A stretch of DNA of 15,019 bases from contig JANSXJ010000055.1 of NCBI GenBank assembly GCA_024743015.1, forward strand, positions 1-15,019, given 5' to 3'. Shown piece by piece: positions 7,974 through 13,545 of this stretch. The position numbers and the translations under genes were made by a program. Positions within the stretch are counted from its first letter, which is position 1. Each line of letters opens with the position of its first letter. The notes under the pieces were generated by a model. The model did no database searches. It worked only from the letters and a program-made list of their open reading frames with translations, and was not told the DNA's origin. Source of the stretch: Hyphomonas sp. GTDB taxonomy: Bacteria > Pseudomonadota > Alphaproteobacteria > Caulobacterales > Hyphomonadaceae.

Positions 7974-8912
7974 ATGACTGATATCGTTCGATTGTGCGCC
8001 GTGCAGGCAGCGCCCGCCCTGTTTGATAAACAAGCCAGCCTCGAGATTGCGCTCAATTGGATCGACAGGGCGGCAAAAGAAAAACCTGATGTGATCGCAT
8101 TTGGCGAGGCCTGGCTGCCTGGCTATCCTTTCTTCATCGACAGCCCATTGTCGGAAATCTGGTGGCAGGCCGCAGGAGAGCTGCTGAAGAACGGCGTGCG
8201 ACTTGATGGCCTGGAAGTGAAAGCGCTCGGTAAAGCAGCGAAGCGCGCCGGGGCGGATATTGTCATTGGCGTCAATGAGCTCGATCCCCAAACGGAGGCG
8301 ACGCTCTACTGCACCATGCTGACCATCGGCAAAGACGGAAATGTGTTGAACCGGCACCGCAAGATCAAGCCGACGCATCATGAACGATCAGTCTGGGGCG
8401 ACGGTGACGCGAAGGGCCTGGTGCCGGTGCAACGCGACTGGGGCAGGCTCTCGAGCCTCAATTGCTGGGAGCATAATGCAGTTCTTCCCGCTTATGCCCT
8501 TATGGCGCAGGGCGTAGATGTGCACGTCGCCGCCTGGCCAGGGCGGGAGCCGGAAGAGGCGCCGAGCCAGCCAGTCTGGGCGCGGCAATTGCTGCTCAGC
8601 CGGGCCTTTGCCAGCCAGGCCGGAGCCTGGGTGATCTGCTCGGCCGGGCTCCGCATGCAGGAACATGTGCCTGAACGCTTTCAATCGCTCTACGAGTTTG
8701 AGCACAATGGCGGCGCGGCCATTATCGACCCCCGCGGCGAAGTCTTAGCGGGTTTGCTTAAAGATGAAGAGGGGATTCTGGTGGCAGATGCCGATCTGGC
8801 GCTCGCCAGGGCATGCAAAGTGGCGAGTGACCCCGCCGGGCATTATTCGCGGCCCGACCTCTTCAGGCTCGAGGTCGATGGCCGCGAAATCTATCCGGGA
8901 GACCGGGGTTAG
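7974..8912 (+). CDS. Nitrilase-superfamily carbon-nitrogen hydrolase
   Basis: A 312-residue cytoplasmic enzyme with the full Glu-Lys-Cys triad: Glu45 in FGEAWLPGYP (43-52), Lys130 in NRHRKIKPT (126-134) and Cys164 in LNCWEHN (162-168). The context of these residues, including HERSVWGDGD (136-145) and CWEH, is that of true nitrilases (nitrile to carboxylate and ammonia) rather than amidases such as omega-amidase or NAD synthetase domains. It is a little shorter than many characterised nitrilases (usually above 320), mainly at the C-terminus. The natural substrate is unknown. It sits 72 bases after the phosphatase gene and may be in the same transcript or have its own weak promoter. Its stop codon overlaps the stop of the convergent secreted-protein gene. 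Confidence 0.88.
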   Translation: MTDIVRLCAVQAAPALFDKQASLEIALNWIDRAAKEKPDVIAFGEAWLPGYPFFIDSPLSEIWWQAAGELLKNGVRLDGLEVKALGKAAKRAGADIVIGVNELDPQTEATLYCTMLTIGKDGNVLNRHRKIKPTHHERSVWGDGDAKGLVPVQRDWGRLSSLNCWEHNAVLPAYALMAQGVDVHVAAWPGREPEEAPSQPVWARQLLLSRAFASQAGAWVICSAGLRMQEHVPERFQSLYEFEHNGGAAIIDPRGEVLAGLLKDEEGILVADADLALARACKVASDPAGHYSRPDLFRLEVDGREIYPGDRG

Positions 8913-9385
8913 CTGTCGCTCAGCTGGTCGGCAAACTTCTTGGCGAACCGGCGTGAAGCGCGGTTGGCATCGGTCCAGGTTCCGGACCCGATGACGTCTT
9001 GGATGCTGTTTTCAAACCAGCCATATTCTTGCGTGGCCAGCACGTTTCCGTCTGCGTCATAAGCCGTTCCCTCAAGCTTCATGCCACCGAGGGAGATGGA
9101 GCGAATGGGATCAAGACCCGGCCGGTCGCTCAATTGCTGAAACGTCGGGCGGTTCGGTTTTGCATTGACGATGACGACGTCCACACGGGCGGGCGCGACC
9201 CCGGCTTTGTTGAAAGCCCGGTCAAGATCTTCAATGATGTCCTCGGTCAGCGTTTCGCCTTCGCGCTCGCCGAAATTCTCGCTGAGTTCATCAGCGAAAT
9301 CATCGCTGTACGTCACAGCGACTTCGGTTGCAGCAGCAGTGGGGAGGATCGCCAGAGCGCCAATGGCGGCAAAGATGGTCTTCAT
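8909..9385 (-). CDS. Small secreted protein of unknown function
   Basis: A 158-residue protein. I do not recognise the family. The ATG at 9385 starts a clear Sec signal peptide (Lys2, hydrophobic core 4-14, likely cut after Ala19 in an AAA site), so the mature protein is about 139 residues and periplasmic or exported. The upstream in-frame ATG at 9448 was rejected: the extension has no signal character and would cover the probable promoter. The mature part is acidic at the front (SDDFADELSENF, 28-39) and has a strand-like middle with a 'YDADGNVLA' turn. It ends in a basic helix (RRFAKKFADQL), a layout reminiscent of small outer-membrane-associated lipid- or protein-binding domains, but this is not a family assignment. 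A GGAAAGGA ribosome site lies at good distance. Confidence 0.75.
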   Translation of the reverse strand: MKTIFAAIGALAILPTAAATEVAVTYSDDFADELSENFGEREGETLTEDIIEDLDRAFNKAGVAPARVDVVIVNAKPNRPTFQQLSDRPGLDPIRSISLGGMKLEGTAYDADGNVLATQEYGWFENSIQDVIGSGTWTDANRASRRFAKKFADQLSDS

Positions 9386-9407
9386 GGGCTTAGTCCTTTC
9401 CTGAATA

Positions 9408-9448
9408 GAACAGGATAGAATATAGGCGAAAATTCCATCCTGTTCCAA
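9408..9448 (-). promoter_or_regulatory. Promoter overlapped by a 14-bp inverted repeat (probable operator)
   Basis: Reading the minus strand: TTGGAA (9448-9443), 18 bp, TATATT (9424-9419) is a good sigma-70-like promoter for the secreted-protein gene starting at 9385. Two arms, GAACAGGATAGAAT (9408-9421) and ATTCCATCCTGTTC (9432-9445), are inverted copies with one mismatch and a 10-bp spacer. One arm covers most of the -35 box and the other overlaps the -10 box and the expected start point. There is no T-run, so a terminator for the pirin gene is less likely. Confidence 0.55.
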
Positions 9449-9469
9449 TCACTTGCCTGAGAGCGTGGG

Positions 9470-10165
9470 TTAAATTGTGTCCACAAACACGATTTCGGCG
9501 TCCTCGATCCCGGTGAGTTTGAGGCTCGCAGCGCCGGTAATCGCAGCGGCGTCGCGGGCATTCAGGACCTCTCCGTTGAGCTCCACTGAACCTGCCGCAA
9601 GGACCAGGTATCCATAGCGACCTTCGTTCACCTGATAGTCCAGCGTTTCACCGGCTTTCAGGGTTGCCCCAAGCACAGCGGCATTCTGGCGGATCGGCAA
9701 AGCCCCGGTCTCACCGCGGCCGCTCGCCAGTACGGCCCATTCCCCGGACCGGTCGGCTTTGGGAAATTGCTTCGCGCCCCAATCCGGCTCACCGCCACTG
9801 CGCTCAGGTTCGATCCAGAGCTGGAACAGCGTCGTGTCCTCGCTCTCTGCGTTCCATTCCGAGTGTTGAACCCCGTTCCCAGCGCTCATTACCTGAACGT
9901 CGCCTGCTTCGGTTCGACCTTTATTGCCCATGGAGTCCTGGTGCGTGATCGCGCCGGTGCGGACATAGGTAATAATTTCCATGTCCCGGTGACCATGCGG
10001 CGGAAAGCCGGTGTCTGGCCGGATCGTGTCATCATTCCACACGCGCAGCTTGCCATGCCCCATACGGTCGGGGTCGTAATAATGCGAGAACGAGAAATGA
10101 TAGTGAGCGTTCAGCCAGTCATTCTCAAAGGTTCCGAGGTCGGAAAAGCGTCTGATTTCAATCAT
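9470..10165 (-). CDS. Pirin family protein (YhhW type)
   Basis: A bicupin of 231 residues, the same length as E. coli YhhW, a pirin with quercetin 2,3-dioxygenase activity in vitro. All four expected metal ligands are present in the N-terminal cupin: His57 and His59 (PPHGHRDMEI), His101 and Glu103 (VQHSEW). It is cytoplasmic. The start at 10165 was chosen over 10177 because GGAGG lies 5 bases before it, and the earlier ATG would place this ribosome site inside the gene. The true substrate of bacterial pirins is unsettled; roles range from flavonoid oxidation to redox or electrophile stress. It is preceded by a 108-bp gap, so it probably has its own promoter. Confidence 0.9.
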   Translation of the reverse strand: MIEIRRFSDLGTFENDWLNAHYHFSFSHYYDPDRMGHGKLRVWNDDTIRPDTGFPPHGHRDMEIITYVRTGAITHQDSMGNKGRTEAGDVQVMSAGNGVQHSEWNAESEDTTLFQLWIEPERSGGEPDWGAKQFPKADRSGEWAVLASGRGETGALPIRQNAAVLGATLKAGETLDYQVNEGRYGYLVLAAGSVELNGEVLNARDAAAITGAASLKLTGIEDAEIVFVDTI

Positions 10166-10273
10166 GATTGCCTCCATAAATGTTGCGTTGCAGGCAAGAT
10201 GGCTGTGTCAGGACCAGCCTTGTAGGGCGCGACACCTGAATTCAATTATGCAGAATGTGTATGGCTGGATCGA

Positions 10274-10987
10274 TCAATCCAGCTTTTGCACGACGATATC
10301 CTTGAAGTGCACCCGGCTGTCCGGGTCGTGAGCCTGCAAGGCAAACGTTCCGGAAGAGAGGCGAATATCAGGATTGGGCCAATCGTCCGGCTGCGTCCAC
10401 TGTACCAGCAACTCGCCGTTCACCCGCGTCGTGACCGTGCCATCCTCGACGCGGATGACATAGTCAAACCACTCGTCGTCTGCATGCGGCGCGGCGTCAC
10501 GGGTGGCATAGGCATTTGAATCGAAGCCGAGCGCAGGCACCTCATTGTCTGTCGCGTAGACCCGTATATCGGCGATCGCATACAGGCTGCCCGTCTTGCG
10601 AAAGTCGTATTGCGTTGCATTAACCTGCGCTTCGAGGCCGACGCTCGGCCATCCGTCGGCTTGGTAGGTGGTGTGAAAATAAACACCGGAATTGGCGCCT
10701 GGCTTGGTCATGACTTTCAAGGACAGTTCGAAGTCCGTGAATTCTGTTCCGTGCTCGCCATCATAGAACAAATGAGCCCGCGGTCCTTCGGCGACGATCG
10801 CGCCGTCCTCGACGCGGAAACTATCCGGGTTCTCTGTTGTTAGCATCCAGCCATTGAGCGTGCTGCCATCGAAAAGGGTGAGCTTGTCCTGCGCATTCGC
10901 GGTCGGCGCATTCATTGTGCAGGCGCTGGCGACCAGAAGAGCAGTGCCGGCTCCGATCAGTCGTAGAGGCATTGTTGTGTTGTTCAT
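10274..10987 (-). CDS. DUF1080 (3-keto-disaccharide hydrolase-type) exported protein
   Basis: A 237-residue protein with a signal peptide and a possible lipoprotein cysteine (Cys23 in VASAC; the -3 position is not ideal). The rest is one DUF1080 concanavalin-like jelly roll. Seen: LFDGSTLNGW (near 36-45), NSGVYFH, GLEAQVN and a C-terminal FALQAHDPDSRVHFKDIVV block that closes the fold. The family includes enzymes that split 3-keto-glycosides made by glucoside 3-dehydrogenases. The start at 10987 lies 4 bases after the stop of the small-subunit gene, with an AAGGAC ribosome site inside that gene's end; the longer in-frame ATG (11026) lacks signal-peptide form. It is the third gene of the GMC operon and acts outside the cytoplasm. 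Confidence 0.85.
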   Translation of the reverse strand: MNNTTMPLRLIGAGTALLVASACTMNAPTANAQDKLTLFDGSTLNGWMLTTENPDSFRVEDGAIVAEGPRAHLFYDGEHGTEFTDFELSLKVMTKPGANSGVYFHTTYQADGWPSVGLEAQVNATQYDFRKTGSLYAIADIRVYATDNEVPALGFDSNAYATRDAAPHADDEWFDYVIRVEDGTVTTRVNGELLVQWTQPDDWPNPDIRLSSGTFALQAHDPDSRVHFKDIVVQKLD

Positions 10988-10991
10988 CTGA

Positions 10992-11696
10992 TTAAAGTCC
11001 TTCCGGCAGGTCGAGCCCCAGGTCATTCAGGGCGGATTGCAAGTGTTCGAGGGCTTCGTCTGTGGGGCCTGCATAATCCCCCATTGAGGGCTGATTTCCG
11101 ATATAGCCCAGCCAGGCGCCGCCAGGTTCGGAGGCGAAATAGGCCGAGACGACGAGATTGCGGAACCGGTCAAACGCTGCAGCCTGTGGTTCCAGACCGT
11201 CTGCGACACGTCCGGACCACGCGATCTTATCAAGGGCATTCGTCTGCGCTTCCTCAGATGCAGTTGCGAAGGACGCGCCACCGCCGCCGCGAACGTCTCG
11301 TTCGAGCCATTCGAACATGGCGAAGAGGTTTTCGCGATCCGCCTGGGTCTGTTCGTAGGGGGAGGATACCCATTCATTGACGAAGTTCTGCAGCCCGAGG
11401 GCGCTGCCGGACGGCCGGCCATCCATGGACGGCACAACCAAATCGACCAGGGCAGAGACCAAATCCTTTTGGGCTGAGGTCATGGTCAGATCCCAGGGTG
11501 TGACAGGGTTCATCAGATCCGGGTCGGCCCCATAGGGTGTTCCGGATATCGGCTTGGGAACCCCGAGCAAAAGATCTGGACCCGCCGATGTCGGCGAAGG
11601 CGAACACGCCGCAAGCACGGGGGGTGCTCCAAGGCCGGCGAGCAGCCATTTCAGCGTTGTTCGGCGATCGGTTTCGGGAAGTCTATGCCTGATCAT
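10992..11696 (-). CDS. Gluconate 2-dehydrogenase subunit 3 family protein, Tat lipoprotein
   Basis: A 234-residue small subunit of a periplasmic FAD-dependent sugar dehydrogenase. Seen: a twin-arginine signal DRRTTLKW (10-17), a hydrophobic core, and a good lipobox LAAC with Cys31, so it is likely a Tat-exported lipoprotein. The body shows the helical subunit-3 pattern: DLVVPSMDGRPSGSALGLQNFV (near 86-107) and a late AYFASEPGGAWLGYIGNQPS region. Such subunits carry the folded, signal-less catalytic partner through the Tat system. It overlaps the GMC gene by four bases (ATGA), as expected for a 1:1 complex, and is followed at 4 bases by the DUF1080 gene. Confidence 0.88.
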   Translation of the reverse strand: MIRHRLPETDRRTTLKWLLAGLGAPPVLAACSPSPTSAGPDLLLGVPKPISGTPYGADPDLMNPVTPWDLTMTSAQKDLVSALVDLVVPSMDGRPSGSALGLQNFVNEWVSSPYEQTQADRENLFAMFEWLERDVRGGGGASFATASEEAQTNALDKIAWSGRVADGLEPQAAAFDRFRNLVVSAYFASEPGGAWLGYIGNQPSMGDYAGPTDEALEHLQSALNDLGLDLPEGL

Positions 11697-13375
11697 AGCG
11701 TGCCCTGCTTCATTTCATTCACCAGATGATCTGCCCCGCGCATGGCCAGCGTAAGGATGGACAGGGTTGGATTCTTGTGGGCCTTGGAGGCGAAGATCGC
11801 ACCGTCCAGAATAAACAGGTTCGGCACATCCCAGGTCTGACCATAACTATTGGTCACCGAGTCTGCGGCGCTGGCACCCATTCGTGCTGTGCCGATCTCG
11901 TGGATGATCTCTCCGCCTGCGGCGATGGCGTCAGCGGGTGCTTTTACGTCGCTGACAACGCGGCCCCCCATCCGCTCAATGAGTTCGATTGAAGCCTGCT
12001 GCGCGTGGGCGACCTGACCATATTCGTGCTCGGTATGCTTGTAGTGGAACTTCAGGACGGGGATTCCAAACTTGTCTTTTTGCTCGGCATCGATCTCGGC
12101 GAAACAATTCTCATTCGGGATCATCTCGCCGCGCTGGGCGAAGTGGATGAAGCTGCCATAGTAGCGTCGCGCGGATTCCAGCGCGCTGCGTCCATACCCG
12201 TCAAGCCCGGCACCCCAGCCGACACCCGGCGCGCTGAACTGGGAATAAATCTCCAGATGATACCCTCTCGGGAAGTCGAGTTGTCCGGCGGCCTGTTCTT
12301 CGTAAAGCCAGAACGGGATGTAGACGTGCATGCCCATAGCGCCATCTTCATTGTAGCGCGGGCGATCTTCGAGGCCCGGGATCTGGCCGGTTATGCCGGA
12401 GCCAACCGTGTCCATCAGATTACGCCCAATCTGCCCCGATGAGTTTGCGAGGCCGCCACGATCTTTGGCGTTCGAGTTCAGCAGGATCCTGGCACTCTCA
12501 GCCGCGCTGGCAGCCAGGACAACCGCCCGGGCTCCAATGAAACGGTGCTCGCCAGTGGTTTTATCTATGTAGCGAGCGCCATTGGCATGTCCGTCCTCTC
12601 CGGTGGTGATTTCGTAGACCATGGCGTCGGTCGTGATAGACAGTCTGCCGGTCTCGCGCGCCCACGGCAAAAGCGACGTCGTTGTCTGGAACGCTGCGCC
12701 AATATTGCACCCTCGCCCGCAATCCGTGGCCCAGAAACAAGGGGAACGCCCATCGCCCGGATCTCGTGTCAGGACAGCACGTCGCGCGGGTACGCAAGGA
12801 ATTCCGATATCGGCTGCGGCGGCAGCTGCGAATAGTTCTGGTACGCGCGCCTTCGGTGGGGGTTGCAGGACCCCTGCGCCGCTATCGGGGTGATTGGACA
12901 GGCCAGAATTGACCCCATAGACCCCGATCAGCTTTTCAGTCCGGTCATACCATGGTGCGAGCTCTTCATAGCTGATGGGCCAGTCAAACCCGAGGCCGTC
13001 GCGGGATTTCGGCTTGAAGTCATACTCGCCCATGCGGAATGAGTTGCGAGCCCAGTGATTGGTCCGGCCACCCAGCATCCGGGTGCGCCACCATTTAAAT
13101 TCTGATCCTTCGGCTGCTGAATAAGGCTCGCCATCAATATCCCACCCACCATCGATGGTCGCGTTGTAAAAGCCGAAATCCTTGTCTGGCGTTGACGTGC
13201 CGAGCAGAGGGGCGTCACGGTTCTCGGAGAACATCGGGGTTTCAGCCGCAGGATCGTAATTGCGTCCCGCTTCCAGCATATGCACCTTGACCCCGGCCTT
13301 TGTGAGCACATAGGCAGCCATGCTGCCGCCAGCCCCCGACCCGATCACGAGCACGTCATGCTCATGGTCTGTCAT
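11693..13375 (-). CDS. GMC oxidoreductase, FAD-dependent sugar (probable glucoside 3-) dehydrogenase large subunit
   Basis: A 560-residue flavoprotein with no signal peptide of its own. Seen: the FAD-binding GSGAGGSMAA (12-21), GGRTNHWARNSFRM (102-115) typical of GMC flavin contacts, a cysteine cluster C213-x5-C219-x3-C223, and the catalytic pair His492 (in IIHEIGTARMG) and Asn535 (in HKNPTLSI). The likely job is oxidation of a sugar or glycoside hydroxyl in the periplasm with electrons passed to a cytochrome; no cytochrome gene lies nearby. Oxidation at C3 is inferred from the DUF1080 partner and from similarity of gene order to lacABC-type glucoside 3-dehydrogenases. The ribosome site GGAGGAG lies 8 bases from the ATG, inside a hairpin. 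Confidence 0.9.
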   Translation of the reverse strand: MTDHEHDVLVIGSGAGGSMAAYVLTKAGVKVHMLEAGRNYDPAAETPMFSENRDAPLLGTSTPDKDFGFYNATIDGGWDIDGEPYSAAEGSEFKWWRTRMLGGRTNHWARNSFRMGEYDFKPKSRDGLGFDWPISYEELAPWYDRTEKLIGVYGVNSGLSNHPDSGAGVLQPPPKARVPELFAAAAAADIGIPCVPARRAVLTRDPGDGRSPCFWATDCGRGCNIGAAFQTTTSLLPWARETGRLSITTDAMVYEITTGEDGHANGARYIDKTTGEHRFIGARAVVLAASAAESARILLNSNAKDRGGLANSSGQIGRNLMDTVGSGITGQIPGLEDRPRYNEDGAMGMHVYIPFWLYEEQAAGQLDFPRGYHLEIYSQFSAPGVGWGAGLDGYGRSALESARRYYGSFIHFAQRGEMIPNENCFAEIDAEQKDKFGIPVLKFHYKHTEHEYGQVAHAQQASIELIERMGGRVVSDVKAPADAIAAGGEIIHEIGTARMGASAADSVTNSYGQTWDVPNLFILDGAIFASKAHKNPTLSILTLAMRGADHLVNEMKQGTL

Positions 13376-13381
13376 CTCGGC

Positions 13382-13406
13382 GTCTCCTCCCTCTTTTTGA
13401 GGAGAC
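13382..13406 (-). promoter_or_regulatory. Hairpin hiding the ribosome binding site of the GMC operon
   Basis: GTCTCCTC (13382-13389) and GAGGAGAC (13399-13406) are a perfect 8-bp inverted repeat with a 9-base loop. In the minus-strand mRNA, the 5' arm GUCUCCUC is an anti-Shine-Dalgarno-like copy, and the 3' arm GAGGAGAC contains the GGAGGAG ribosome site of the GMC gene (ATG at 13375). Closed, it would block initiation for the first gene and, by coupling, the next two. Confidence 0.5.
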
Positions 13407-13472
13407 TACTGACCAAAAGTGGATGGGGGCAAGGGCAATCCTTGAGATGTCCGGATTTCGTCCGGGCCAACG

Positions 13473-13500
13473 AAAAAACCCCCGCCAGAAGCGGGGGTTT
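13473..13500 (-). terminator. Rho-independent terminator of the M56-DUF2807 gene
   Basis: AAACCCCCGC (13476-13485), loop CAGAA, GCGGGGGTTT (13491-13500): a perfect 10-bp stem. On the minus strand it is followed by six T (13478-13473), part of which also closes the stem. It lies 46 bases after the stop at 13546. Read on the plus strand there are only three T, so it works mainly in the minus direction and separates this gene from the GMC operon. Confidence 0.88.
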
Positions 13501-13545
13501 CTCTCAAGGGGAACCTGTGCGTTGGGTTCCAGGGAGATTTGGGAC

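Noticed and set aside
9386..9448. N-terminal extension of the secreted protein to ATG 9448
   Set aside because: It would bury the signal peptide behind 21 residues and cover the promoter/operator; the ATG at 9385 has a ribosome site and a proper signal peptide.
10166..10273. Promoter for pirin in the 108-bp gap
   Set aside because: TTGAAT and TACAAG on the minus strand are only 15 bp apart and match poorly; nothing else convincing was found, so no box is annotated.
10264..10287. Inverted repeat GCTGGAT-CGATCA-ATCCAGC followed by TTTT, looking like a terminator
   Set aside because: The T-run is on the plus strand, where no gene ends. On the minus strand, where the DUF1080 gene ends, no T-run follows, and half of the repeat is coding.
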